Shown here: piece after piece, positions 1 to 8,332 of the stretch
How the letters are laid out: the number at the start of each line of letters is the position of its first letter
Numbering within the stretch: the stretch's first letter is position 1
Assembly: GCA_030696775.1 (NCBI GenBank)
Contig: JAUYRN010000005.1
Span: forward strand, 310,001-374,000
Direction: 5' to 3'
Length of the DNA stretch: 64,000 nucleotides
From: Sulfuricurvum sp.
GTDB taxonomy: Bacteria; Campylobacterota; Campylobacteria; Campylobacterales; Sulfurimonadaceae
Notes under the pieces: generated by a model
The model's input: the letters and a program-made list of their open reading frames with translations, nothing else
Told to the model about the DNA's origin: nothing
The model's database searches: none
Program-made: the position numbers and the translations under genes

Positions 1-511
1 AGTCGAGGATATTCATATCGACGAAACTTCCTCCCACTTTGTAGGTTAGGTAACACGCTTTGCTCGCATGCGACGACATTTTAGAGAGGGCGGTTTCCAC
101 ATCGGAAACTTCCATCGAACGAGATGCCACGACGATGTCAGCTTGCGGTAAAGCACTCCAATCATCTTCCCAGCTGAGATGATACGTCTTAATATTCGTG
201 ATCCCTTCGCGTGCAGCGTAGGCTTTTAATTCTTCGAGCATTTGGGCTGAAAAGTCGATGGCAATCACTTCTTTGACTTTTTTTGCAAGCGGGATCGCCA
301 ATGTTCCAGGTCCGCATCCGATGTCTAAAACGACTTCATCTCCGGTGATGTTCATACGGGAAATAAAATCGTTTACGTAAGGGCTGTTTATTGTCGATTG
401 TGCCATATCAGCTGATTTCTCATCCCAATCACTGCTGGTTTTACCTTTAAAATCGGTGGTGGCTTTGTGCTCACGGTACATTGCGGCAAAGTCGATAGGT
501 TCTAAAAACAT
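1..511 (-). CDS. Class I SAM-dependent methyltransferase (3' end beyond window)
   Basis: The reading frame starts with ATG at 511 and is still open at position 1, so about 170 N-terminal residues are seen and the C-terminus lies outside the window. The glycine-rich SAM-binding motif I (VLDIGCGPGT, residues 61-70) is followed by the acidic end of strand 2 (AIDFS), the standard layout of small-molecule or biotin-type class I methyltransferases. The substrate cannot be told from sequence. It lies 49 bases downstream of the porin gene on the same strand and may be co-transcribed with porin and modA, but no role in molybdate metabolism is evident. Confidence 0.85.
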   Translation of the reverse strand, partial: MFLEPIDFAAMYREHKATTDFKGKTSSDWDEKSADMAQSTINSPYVNDFISRMNITGDEVVLDIGCGPGTLAIPLAKKVKEVIAIDFSAQMLEELKAYAAREGITNIKTYHLSWEDDWSALPQADIVVASRSMEVSDVETALSKMSSHASKACYLTYKVGGSFVDMNILD

Positions 512-560
512 TGAGGCTCCTGAATAATTCTTTAATTATACTGCAATCTTCATACTAAGA

Positions 561-2060
561 TTAAAAACGATAGTTTGCTTCCAGACGCATTTCACGGTTT
601 GATGAGTCGAATGCATTTGTAGTGGTACCACCAATCACATTTGTTTTATCGATATCATTATTTTGATCCATAAATCGAGCAAAGAGTTCTAATCCTTTTA
701 AACTTCCCGAACATTTATAAAGAACATCAAAATTCCATTGTGTTGTATCATCATTTTGATACGCACGATTGGTCATACTTTGATATGGAGTCTTACTCGG
801 ATCACGATCATAAATCGAGTAGCTGAGCATAGTACTAAGCCCTGAAACGAATTGTCCAAGATCATTATTGAGTTGTGCTTTATAGGAATCTGTATTCGCA
901 TTCCAGTCAGTTTGGGTCATACTGCGAGTATACCCTTGGGTCAAGAATCCACGCCAAGGCGCGATCATATCCGCACCGTCATCCGTATGAGAAGTTGAAA
1001 GAAGAAATTGCGTCGAGCCATAATTTACTACTGCACGTACAGCCCATAGATAAGAATCTATACTGTTGTCATGATCGCCGTTACCCGTTGTACTGCTTGT
1101 CGTTAGGGGATTGATGATTGCACCAGCTCCCTTATCGTTTTGCTTGATAAATCGACCGCCAAGACTCACGATTGCATCACCCGCTTCGAGGGCATAATTG
1201 GCTTCAAGCAATCCTTGATCGACCAGATCTGGCCAATGCATTACCCATCCTTGGAGTTCTAGGCCATCAATAGATTTATTAGTAACTCCTGCAATCGTTA
1301 CATCTGGTGCATCGCCTTCGGTTCTTGCCGAGCCAATAGGAGCAGCTATAATGGGGTATAGAGTTGTGTAGTGCGATTTAATATCATCAGGTGTATCACC
1401 AGTATCCGCCATATTTCCAAAATGAGTCATTCCGCGTTCTTTAATTTTATCCGCATAATCCACTTGAATGTGGGTGTTACTAATATCGTTAGAGATGAGC
1501 TCTGCTCCTTCTACTGCGATTGGAATCATTTTTGTATCATTGGGGGTAATCCATGGATTGGTCATTAAAAAACGACCTGCTTTAATTTTACTTTTTTCAA
1601 TATCATATTGGAGATACGCTTGAGCGAGTACTGCGTACCCTTCACCATAAGGGACTAAATATCGAGCATCTGTTCCTGATTTTGGTGTAGCACCGCTACC
1701 TTCACGTAAAAAAAGATCAGCACTAGTCGTGGCATTAAGTTTACCTGCAGTACTTGTCATATTGCGACCGTCATCTTCTTCCGTCCAACCACCAGGATTT
1801 TGAGTAGTATAAAGACCTGCCCCTACGCTGAGCCCATATAAAGGAGCTGTTTTATAGAGTAAGCTTCCACCGACTGCAAAACCAGTTGCAGTCGCATCTT
1901 TATTTGTGCCATCATGCATGTCCCAATCGGTCACGAAATATTGGCTACGGAATCGTCCGTCAAATTTACCCTCTTTAAACGCTGAAGCAAAATCATCCGC
2001 AGCAGTTGCAAATAGTGCCGATCCTAAAATGAGTGCCGTAGCAAAACTATGTTTTGTCAT
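561..2060 (-). CDS. OprD-like outer-membrane porin, possibly molybdate-regulated
   Basis: The 499-residue protein begins with a cleavable Sec signal (hydrophobic residues 6-20, likely cut after ALFATA) and ends in an aromatic residue (NYRF), as expected for BAM-inserted beta barrels. Repeated alternating strands such as YLQYDIEKSKIKAGRF, and the early segment naming a small FKEGKFDGRFRSQYF turn, resemble the campylobacterotan OprD-type porins, including the second porin in this window at 43362-44828. The start is supported by AAGGA 9 bases upstream. A ModE-like box overlaps the ribosome-binding region, so it may help oxyanion entry, but the solute is unknown. Confidence 0.8.
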   Translation of the reverse strand: MTKHSFATALILGSALFATAADDFASAFKEGKFDGRFRSQYFVTDWDMHDGTNKDATATGFAVGGSLLYKTAPLYGLSVGAGLYTTQNPGGWTEEDDGRNMTSTAGKLNATTSADLFLREGSGATPKSGTDARYLVPYGEGYAVLAQAYLQYDIEKSKIKAGRFLMTNPWITPNDTKMIPIAVEGAELISNDISNTHIQVDYADKIKERGMTHFGNMADTGDTPDDIKSHYTTLYPIIAAPIGSARTEGDAPDVTIAGVTNKSIDGLELQGWVMHWPDLVDQGLLEANYALEAGDAIVSLGGRFIKQNDKGAGAIINPLTTSSTTGNGDHDNSIDSYLWAVRAVVNYGSTQFLLSTSHTDDGADMIAPWRGFLTQGYTRSMTQTDWNANTDSYKAQLNNDLGQFVSGLSTMLSYSIYDRDPSKTPYQSMTNRAYQNDDTTQWNFDVLYKCSGSLKGLELFARFMDQNNDIDKTNVIGGTTTNAFDSSNREMRLEANYRF

Positions 2061-2067
2061 AATCCAT

Positions 2068-2091
2068 CCTTATTTATATTTTGATATAACG
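2068..2091. promoter_or_regulatory. ModE-like box before porin
   Basis: CCTTATTT-N8-ATATAACG fits the ModE half-site pattern CGTTATAT-N8-ATATAACG, with one perfect half and six of eight matches in the other. The weaker half coincides with the complement of the Shine-Dalgarno AAGGA, so part of its match may be chance. Confidence 0.5.
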
Positions 2092-2161
2092 ATAGTTAAA
2101 TAAAGTCCCTATAGTTAGAGATTCTAAGAAACAAAAGCCAGCCTCTAAGGAGACAGAACTA

Positions 2162-2917
2162 TTATTTTTTTGGCAAGCCATACCCGTTTGCTTTTAAGAT
2201 TTCGAGTGCTTTAGCCGATGACATAAAACGCAAGAACTTTTTTGAAGCGATCTGATTTTCAGGAGTACCGTTTTTGAGTCCTACCATTGCCTGATCGATG
2301 GTGTTGTACGCTTTATCATCGATTTCGACCCATTTACCGACATTTTTCATTTCAGGAGAGAGGACAATAGATTTCGCCATAAATCCGAGATCGACTGCTT
2401 TGGTCGTTACATACGCACCCACTTGGGAAATCGATTCGGCGGTGATGATTTTTCCCGTCACGTCATCGGCGACTTTATAGTATTTCATTGCGTTCATCGC
2501 TTCGATACCATAGGGAGCAGTTTTAGGATTGGCTAGGGCGATTTTCTTAACCGATGGGTCAGCTACGATTGCGACACCTTTAGAAAGATCCACTCCTGTA
2601 TCACTCCATAAAATTAATGAACCGTAAGCATAAATATATGCAGGAGTTGTGGTAAATCCACCATTGGCAAGTTTCGAAGGATACTCAACATCGGCAGACA
2701 AAAACGCGTCATACGGCGCACCGCTCATGATTTGCTGAGTTAGTTTTCCAGAGGCACCCGTAATGATTTTTACATCGATTCCTGATTCTTTGGTAAATGC
2801 CTTTGCGATATCAGTAACCGCATATTTCATATTAGCCGCAGCGGCAACAGTGATTGTTTGGGCAGCCAGTGCCGAAGCAAAGGCGAGAGAGGTGAGAGTA
2901 AGTTTAAACAGTTTCAA
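2162..2917 (-). CDS. modA: Molybdate ABC transporter substrate-binding protein ModA
   Basis: Periplasmic molybdate/tungstate-binding protein that feeds the ModBC transporter. I place the start at TTG 2917 rather than at the longer frame start (2992), because TAAAGGAG lies 5 bases ahead and the protein then opens with a normal Sec signal (LKLFKLTLTSLAFASALA, cut before QTITV). This gives 251 residues, the usual ModA size. Family motifs are visible: VAAAANMKYA near the mature N-terminus, the SGASGKL-type anion-binding turn (ITGASGKLTQQI), and the conserved LANPKTAPYG segment. modB and modC are not in this window; they are not between modE and modA nor between modA and the porin. Confidence 0.93.
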   Translation of the reverse strand: MKLFKLTLTSLAFASALAAQTITVAAAANMKYAVTDIAKAFTKESGIDVKIITGASGKLTQQIMSGAPYDAFLSADVEYPSKLANGGFTTTPAYIYAYGSLILWSDTGVDLSKGVAIVADPSVKKIALANPKTAPYGIEAMNAMKYYKVADDVTGKIITAESISQVGAYVTTKAVDLGFMAKSIVLSPEMKNVGKWVEIDDKAYNTIDQAMVGLKNGTPENQIASKKFLRFMSSAKALEILKANGYGLPKK

Positions 2918-2925
2918 TGAAACTC

Positions 2926-2949
2926 CTTTATTTCTTTTATGATATAACG
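2926..2949. promoter_or_regulatory. ModE-like box, modA-proximal
   Basis: CTTTATTT-N8-ATATAACG ends 9 bases before the modA start codon. The right half is perfect; the left half overlaps the Shine-Dalgarno complement, as at the porin. Confidence 0.5.
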
Positions 2950-2995
2950 ATAAACACATCATTGCAAAAACGGTTCCAGGTAAATGTGACATTTT

Positions 2996-3019
2996 CGTTG
3001 TGTTTTGTAAGATATAACG
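2996..3019. promoter_or_regulatory. ModE-like operator, modA-distal
   Basis: CGTTGTGT-N8-ATATAACG, extended on both sides to TTCGTT and AACGAA (2994-3021), is the best palindrome of the three boxes. It matches the E. coli ModE operator pattern (CGTTATAT-N8-ATATAACG) as remembered and lies between modE and modA. Confidence 0.65.
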
Positions 3020-3055
3020 AAATTATAGAGAAAAAGGCTTAAAAAATTTCTTATT

Positions 3056-3112
3056 CGTCATTCCCGCGAAGGCGAGATTCTAGCTGGATACCCGTTTTCA
3101 CGGGTATGACGG
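3056..3112. repeat. Palindromic REP-like element, copy A
   Basis: Imperfect inverted repeat: GTCATTCCCGCGAAGGCG at the left is mirrored by ACGGGTATGAC at the right (ends GTCAT 3057-3061 and ATGAC 3106-3110), enclosing the smaller hairpin ACCCGTTTTCACGGGT. The first 19 bases recur at 25682-25700. Elements starting CGTCATTCCCGCG are common intergenic repeats in many bacteria. Confidence 0.7.
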
Positions 3113-3119
3113 GATTCTT

Positions 3120-3896
3120 TTACAGTCCGATAATAATATGCAATGGAGAAATGATGGCGTAAGCAGTCATCCCGATTTGCAAATTTTGCAGGGCATCTTG
3201 TTTTTCGAGAGCAATTAAAAGCGTTCCTCCCGTAAGACGAAGAGCGATCTCGATATTATCTCCTGATGTTTCAAGCGTTTCAACTGTACCGGTGAGGACG
3301 TTGTCATCGGTGTCAGAAGAGGGCAGTGAGGAGATGATTGTAATGTCACTAGATTTGATAATTGCATAAGTGTCGCAGCCCACCGATAGTCCCATATTCA
3401 CTACTGATTTTGCGGTGATAGTAGAACGCAGTACATCCGAATCACTGAGGGCAAGAGTCAGGGTGGAATGCAGACCATTCGTGTCGATGCTTTGCAACGT
3501 TGATGGTAGTTGATTACGTGCACTGGTAGTTAGAAATGTACGGCTGAGGATGCGGGCAAGTCGTTCAGGATCATTTCCTGCTTCGGAAAAACGATCGATA
3601 AACTGACGATGCAATTCACCCAAGCGGTGAAAGGTGGCAATCAGTTCATGAGCGTATGGGGTGAGTTTTGTTCCTCCGCCTCCACGTCCTCCGGTAGAGC
3701 GCTCTATGAGTGGCTGGTCGGCTAGGGCATTCATCCCGTTGATTCGCTCCCACGCTGCTTTATAGCTCATTTTCATCTCTTTGGCAGCAGCGTTAATCGA
3801 GCCTACTTGATCGATTCGCTCCAACAGTTCTATCCGCCCTGCACCTAAAAAACTTTGACCCTCTTTTGTGAGCCAAAAACGTCCGTCAATCTTCAT
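3120..3896 (-). CDS. modE: Molybdate-responsive transcriptional regulator ModE
   Basis: 258 residues with full-length ModE architecture. The N-terminal LysR-like winged helix (residues about 1-115) shows the family signatures GSINAAAKEMKMSYKAAWE and GGRGGGGTKLT. Two TOBE/Mop-type molybdate-binding segments follow (about 122-185 and 192-258), the first rich in the ARNQLPSTL motif that begins Mop domains. ModE with molybdate normally represses modABC. Here modA follows on the same strand and three candidate ModE boxes lie downstream in front of modA and the porin. The gene starts 6 bases after the preceding hypothetical gene and has no clear Shine-Dalgarno sequence, so translational coupling is likely. 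Confidence 0.92.
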   Translation of the reverse strand: MKIDGRFWLTKEGQSFLGAGRIELLERIDQVGSINAAAKEMKMSYKAAWERINGMNALADQPLIERSTGGRGGGGTKLTPYAHELIATFHRLGELHRQFIDRFSEAGNDPERLARILSRTFLTTSARNQLPSTLQSIDTNGLHSTLTLALSDSDVLRSTITAKSVVNMGLSVGCDTYAIIKSSDITIISSLPSSDTDDNVLTGTVETLETSGDNIEIALRLTGGTLLIALEKQDALQNLQIGMTAYAIISPLHIIIGL

Positions 3897-3902
3897 TGTT
3901 GT

Positions 3903-4436
3903 TTAGTTTTCTTCGATGCTGTCAGTGTTATCAGAACTTTCTTTTTCTTCAAAATTGAGTAATTTTTTAGTTGTATTAACAGGACAGAAAAAAATAATTT
4001 CAAAGAAAGGATTCATAAGTGTCGTTTCTGAATCCGGCATATCAAACGCTTTAATTTCGAACCCTTTTCCATCTGCTTCAGTATTCATAATCACCGTAAA
4101 GCTCAATGTTCCCAGTGCCCGAAGCATATTGGTGACATCTTTGTAGGTTCTATGCTCTTTTGGAGCCATAAGATTTTGATTCTCTTCACTTCGATTCTTC
4201 ATTTGGATACTGAGAAGTGTAAGATTGTCGCGGTGGATGCTTTTATTCCATTTAATAATACCTTTTGGAAATCGCAGGAGAGATGTTTTTGAAAGAAGCG
4301 GATTAGGAGTTGTTTTTTTGATGGTTTCTATAAGTTTTAAAAAAGAGTTTTTTCCGCCGACCGCTGCAGCATACGCTAATAGTTGATCGTGAAGAAGTAT
4401 TTTTTCATCATTGTTGATTTGATTGAAACGGCACAT
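3903..4436 (-). CDS. Conserved-looking hypothetical protein
   Basis: 177-residue soluble protein that I do not recognise. It has no signal peptide or membrane segment; the C-terminal 20 residues are strongly acidic (NFEEKESSDNTDSIEEN). The middle part, around KEHRTYKDVTNMLRALGTLSF, looks like an alpha/beta domain with hydrophobic strands (LSFTVIMNT, FFEIIFFCPV). Codon usage and spacing (6 bases before modE, 37 bases after the aroE end) are consistent with a real gene. Nothing in the sequence ties it functionally to molybdenum beyond its position. Confidence 0.6.
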   Translation of the reverse strand: MCRFNQINNDEKILLHDQLLAYAAAVGGKNSFLKLIETIKKTTPNPLLSKTSLLRFPKGIIKWNKSIHRDNLTLLSIQMKNRSEENQNLMAPKEHRTYKDVTNMLRALGTLSFTVIMNTEADGKGFEIKAFDMPDSETTLMNPFFEIIFFCPVNTTKKLLNFEEKESSDNTDSIEEN

Positions 4437-4473
4437 TGTGAGCCTTTTGATTAAGATTCGTTATTATAACGCG

Positions 4474-5265
4474 TTAATACAAAAAGCTTCGTTGCATGAT
4501 AGGTCGAATCTGCTGGAGGGAAACAGTACTCTTTAAAAAGAGAGCATTCGCAATGACCCCTTGTTCCAACAACATATCGGAACCATCTTTATAGGGGAGT
4601 TTCACTTTTTTAACTTCGGCCAAAAATGGAGTTTCTTTACCGTAAATCACGTCGATAGCTCCTTTAGACGTTGCGAGTAATGCGGTGAGAAGTTCTAAGG
4701 GAATGGGTAAATGGTTGTCAGTAAGTCCCGCAGACGTTGTGTTTATGATGAGATCAAAGGAACAGGGTTTGAATGTCTCCCAATCATAGGCTTCAAATCC
4801 TCTTTCTCTAAAATACTCCAGCCGACCTGAGGAGCGATTAAGGATAGTAGGGGTGATGGCGTGGTGTTGCAAAGCTATGGCAAGGGCTTTTGCCGTCCCT
4901 CCCGCTCCGATAATCAATGCGCTTGAGAGTTGTCCAAAGGATTGGATAGCTGCAATAAAACCATCAGCATCCGTGTTGTAGCCGATTAAGCGACCATTTT
5001 CTAGAATAAGCGTATTGACCGTACCGATCTCTCCAGCAATGCCGCGAACTTCATCACATTGGGCGTATGCCGTTTCTTTGTGGGGTACAGTGACATTCGC
5101 TCCAGTGAGTGCTTTGTTAAAAAAAACATCACGCAATTTTTCACCATCACTCAGCTGGGTGCGAGTATAGCAAGCATCTATCTCTAATGCTTTAAAAACC
5201 GTGTTGTGCATAAGCGGTGAGCGGGAGTGAGCTACCGGGTCACCGAAGATGGTAAAGATTTTCAT
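4474..5265 (-). CDS. aroE: Shikimate dehydrogenase AroE
   Basis: NADPH-dependent reduction of 3-dehydroshikimate to shikimate, the fourth step of the aromatic pathway. The 263-residue protein shows the shikimate-binding SRSPLMHN motif (residues 14-21), the catalytic lysine in NVTVPHK (Lys63), the catalytic Asp in NTDADG (Asp99) and the glycine-rich nucleotide loop GAGGTAKA (120-127). The start overlaps the trpE stop as TAATG, so the two are translationally coupled: an aromatic pathway gene directly follows the first tryptophan-branch gene. Confidence 0.96.
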   Translation of the reverse strand: MKIFTIFGDPVAHSRSPLMHNTVFKALEIDACYTRTQLSDGEKLRDVFFNKALTGANVTVPHKETAYAQCDEVRGIAGEIGTVNTLILENGRLIGYNTDADGFIAAIQSFGQLSSALIIGAGGTAKALAIALQHHAITPTILNRSSGRLEYFRERGFEAYDWETFKPCSFDLIINTTSAGLTDNHLPIPLELLTALLATSKGAIDVIYGKETPFLAEVKKVKLPYKDGSDMLLEQGVIANALFLKSTVSLQQIRPIMQRSFLY

Positions 5266-6677
5266 TACGAAGGATCAATCAAATCTTCAAGGGTACTTGT
5301 GAGAGCTCCGAGCTTGTTGGTTACTTCGAGATATTCGAGTTCATGGACAGAGTCCGCAACGATACCTGCTCCTGCTTGGAGGATGATCTGGTCATCTTTG
5401 ATAAGGGCGGTACGAATCGTAATAGCGCTGTCCATATTGCCATCAAAACCAAAATAGCCGATAGTCCCACTGTAAAAACCTCTTTTAACCCCTTCGAGCT
5501 GTGCAATGAGCTCCATGGAACGAATTTTAGGAGCACCTGTCATGGTTCCTGCTGTAAAGGTAGCAGCTAAGAGATCAAACATATCTTTATCGTCACGAAG
5601 TGTCGCATGAACATCGGATACTATGTGCATTACGTGAGAATAACGCTCCACGTGCATCATCTCTTCAACTCGTACCGTCCCTGTCGCGGCAACGCGTCCG
5701 ACATCATTTCGCCCCAAATCGATGAGCATCAAATGTTCTGCCAGCTCTTTAGGATCCGATAGCAGTTCTTCTTCGAGTTGAGTATCACGTTGCTTGCTTC
5801 CGCCGCGTTTACGTGTCCCTGCAATAGGACGCAACAATATGTCTCCATCACTCAAACGCACCATAACCTCAGGAGAACTTCCAACAATGCTAAAATCACC
5901 GTACTCCATCAAATACATATAGGGAGAAGGGTTTTTAATCCGTAAAACACGGTAAAAGCTGTAGGGATCAACGGTAGCATTACGGATATAACGATTGGTC
6001 ATTAAAATTTGGAAAACATCACCGCTTCGAATCATCTCTTTTGAGGCATCAATCATCTCGAAAAAGTGTGATTTTGTGTGAATAAAATCCCCGCCAAGAT
6101 CATTTTTTATAGGTACGAGCGGTGTATAGTGATAGAGTGATTTTAGGGTACGCTCAAGCGTTAAAAATTGATCTTGATACTCTGATAAGGCACTGATAAG
6201 GGTAATAGTAGAGTATTTATGAGAGACAACCGCTACCAATTTTGGTAAAATTAAATCCATATCAGGAATATGGGTCTGATCTTCAAGAGTAGACATGGAT
6301 TCTTTGAGAGTAGGTTCAAAAACTTGAACCATATCGTAGCCGATATAACCGATAAATCCATCAATGTAGCCAATGTCAAGTTCTTTGGCTTTTGAGCGAT
6401 AAAATCCATAGTCAATGGCACTGTAATAACGTTTTAAAAATTCAAAAGGAGATTCAGTAGAGGTTATGATTTCGTTTTTGGAGTTAGTGTAGTGAGTTTG
6501 CCCATCAGCATAGCGCAGACGTTCCCGTGCACCCAGTGCGATAATCGTATAGTTGCCATTACTATTGCCTGCACTTTCGAGGAGAAAAGAAATCTCTCCT
6601 GAAAAAAGCCCCTTTAACTTTTCATAGACCGCGATAGGGGCAAATTGGTCCAGAGAAAAACGGTGAGAGTGAATCAC
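5265..6677 (-). CDS. trpE: Anthranilate synthase component I TrpE
   Basis: Converts chorismate to anthranilate with ammonia from a glutaminase subunit. The 470-residue length and the chorismate-enzyme signatures fit: GSSPEVMVRL, PIAGTRKRGG, DLGRNDVGRV, TAGTMTGAPK and QAGAGIVADS. The N-terminal region is the allosteric domain. Component II (trpG) and trpDCFBA are not in this window, so trpE stands apart from the rest of the pathway. A para-aminobenzoate synthase (PabB) is a less likely reading given the overall length and the E-type N-terminus. It follows the SPOR gene after one base and couples to aroE. Confidence 0.88.
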   Translation of the reverse strand: MIHSHRFSLDQFAPIAVYEKLKGLFSGEISFLLESAGNSNGNYTIIALGARERLRYADGQTHYTNSKNEIITSTESPFEFLKRYYSAIDYGFYRSKAKELDIGYIDGFIGYIGYDMVQVFEPTLKESMSTLEDQTHIPDMDLILPKLVAVVSHKYSTITLISALSEYQDQFLTLERTLKSLYHYTPLVPIKNDLGGDFIHTKSHFFEMIDASKEMIRSGDVFQILMTNRYIRNATVDPYSFYRVLRIKNPSPYMYLMEYGDFSIVGSSPEVMVRLSDGDILLRPIAGTRKRGGSKQRDTQLEEELLSDPKELAEHLMLIDLGRNDVGRVAATGTVRVEEMMHVERYSHVMHIVSDVHATLRDDKDMFDLLAATFTAGTMTGAPKIRSMELIAQLEGVKRGFYSGTIGYFGFDGNMDSAITIRTALIKDDQIILQAGAGIVADSVHELEYLEVTNKLGALTSTLEDLIDPS

Positions 6678-6678
6678 A

Positions 6679-7578
6679 TTATCCCTTTATCTTGAACGCT
6701 TTGGCTTCGATATTTTGACGAATATTGCCCATCGCATCTTGTACCGCTTTTTCACCTTGGAATGGTCCCACTAAAATTTTGGTCGTTTCACCTGTTTTTT
6801 GAGTAGTATATTTCATTCCACTGGCATTCAAACGATCTATTAAAACTTTATTTGGCTCTTTAGCAAATGAACCGACTTGCACAAAATAGATAGTACCTGT
6901 ATTTGTAACTGCAGGTGCAGTTTTTACTTCAGCTTTTGGCTCAGATGATTTAGGTGCCGGAGTGATTGCTTCAGAAGCTTTTACCACTGGAGTCGTTTTT
7001 GGGACTATTTTTGGTTGAACTACTTTTTTAGGTTCTTGTTTTATGGATGCTGCTTGTAACGTTTTAGCTTCAACTTTTTGAACTTTTACAATAGTTGGCT
7101 GTGTAACTGTTTTCGAAACAACAGGTTTCGGTTCAGGAGTAGTTTTTTGAGGCGTCGGTACGGATACAGTTTTCGCAATTGGGGCAGACTGAACCGTTGT
7201 TTTTACCGGTGCAATTACAGCAGGCGCAGCTTGAACAACAGCAGGTTGATTGGATGGTACGTTTTGCAGTGACTCTTCTTTGATTTTTTGTGCTACTTCA
7301 TCCAATGTCTGAGTTTTTGCACTTTCATTACCTTCTTGAATTACTTCAACAGGTTCAAATAATGGATCATTGATGATTTCTGTTGGTGCACTGGGCTCTG
7401 GTGGCAGAATTGCTTGAGGAGCTTTTTGAACTACATCATTTTTGAGTGAGTTCATAATGACCAATACAATGATAAGAATAAGCGTCAAAGTAGCAATGGC
7501 TAACAACAGCTTTTTACTTCCTGAGCTTGATCCGCCTTTATTTAGAATAATGTCATTAAGTTCGTTTTTTTCTTCCAT
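6679..7578 (-). CDS. SPOR-domain membrane protein
   Basis: 299 residues: a short cytoplasmic N-terminus, one transmembrane helix (about residues 23-42), a long periplasmic linker rich in Pro, Ala, Val and Lys (about 60-225) and a C-terminal SPOR domain starting at TIYFVQVGSF (about 228-299). SPOR domains bind denuded peptidoglycan at the division septum. The same gene type sits between the DUF1882 gene and aroE in Campylobacter. The linker is low complexity (PKTTP, PKPVVSKTV) and would be expected to vary between strains. Confidence 0.88.
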   Translation of the reverse strand: MEEKNELNDIILNKGGSSSGSKKLLLAIATLTLILIIVLVIMNSLKNDVVQKAPQAILPPEPSAPTEIINDPLFEPVEVIQEGNESAKTQTLDEVAQKIKEESLQNVPSNQPAVVQAAPAVIAPVKTTVQSAPIAKTVSVPTPQKTTPEPKPVVSKTVTQPTIVKVQKVEAKTLQAASIKQEPKKVVQPKIVPKTTPVVKASEAITPAPKSSEPKAEVKTAPAVTNTGTIYFVQVGSFAKEPNKVLIDRLNASGMKYTTQKTGETTKILVGPFQGEKAVQDAMGNIRQNIEAKAFKIKG

Positions 7579-7708
7579 TTTAGACTCCTCTTATGTGGTA
7601 GATATTTTAAAGTATCGAAAATTTCTGCCTCATGAGAGGCAAGTGTTTTCTGTCGCCCTAGGGGCTAAACTTTCCGCTTCGCTACATGTAGCCTAAGTGG
7701 CTAACGGA

Positions 7709-7733
7709 GCTATCGGGATTTTATTCCGATAGC
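7709..7733 (-). terminator. Hairpin after DUF1882 gene
   Basis: GCTATCGG and CCGATAGC form an 8-bp perfect stem around a 9-base A/T-rich loop, 3 bases past the stop codon of the 7736-8278 gene. There is no clean T run, so it may be an attenuator or processing site as well as a terminator. A second small hairpin (TGCCTC/GAGGCA) lies at 7626-7641. Confidence 0.5.
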
Positions 7734-7735
7734 GT

Positions 7736-8278
7736 CTATAAATGCTTTGACCACGAGGCGCCACGCTCTTTCGAGTAGACTTCGTAGGGTAAATTAAGAA
7801 TGTTGTACTCAGGTGGCAAATCATCCGCAGGGAACATTCGCCACTGTTTTGGCTGTTTGGCAGCAAGTTTCAATGAAAGCATCTTACCCAATTGAATCGC
7901 TTCTTGCAACGTTGTATGTCCTTTATGGATGTACACATGCAAATGTCCCGGTGTTTTGGTCTCAAAAGCGGTAAAATTAATAAATCCCTCTTCTCGAAGC
8001 AATAATTGTGCCTTATGATAGAAACGCTGAGTATCGGTACCATTGTAATCGATAACAATATTTTCTACTTTACCAAACTGATTAATGAGAGAATGTGCAA
8101 GAGTGATTTGTTTTTTAAGATGCTGATCGATAAGCGTTTGGGTTAATGCTTTAGGTATTTTTTCGTATTTATTGTAAAAAGTACGCCCTTTAAACTCAAG
8201 TTTATCGACCATAGCATCGTGTTTAAGCCAATAATGATCAGTGAGCATTTTGATAAGTTTCATATCCATTGATGTCAT
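7736..8278 (-). CDS. DUF1882-family protein
   Basis: 180-residue soluble protein of a family largely confined to Campylobacterota (DUF1882, as remembered), nearly always encoded next to glyA. No catalytic motif is evident; the central part (NIVIDYNGTDTQRFYHKAQ and GHLHVYIHKGH) looks like an alpha/beta fold, and His-rich HVYIHKGH could bind metal or nucleic acid. The start has GGAG 8 bases upstream. It lies 54 bases after glyA on the same strand. Function unknown. Confidence 0.78.
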   Translation of the reverse strand: MTSMDMKLIKMLTDHYWLKHDAMVDKLEFKGRTFYNKYEKIPKALTQTLIDQHLKKQITLAHSLINQFGKVENIVIDYNGTDTQRFYHKAQLLLREEGFINFTAFETKTPGHLHVYIHKGHTTLQEAIQLGKMLSLKLAAKQPKQWRMFPADDLPPEYNILNLPYEVYSKERGASWSKHL

Positions 8279-8332
8279 AATTCAAACTCCTTGTATCGCA
8301 TCTCTATTTTGCTCCATCAGGAGCAAGGGTTT

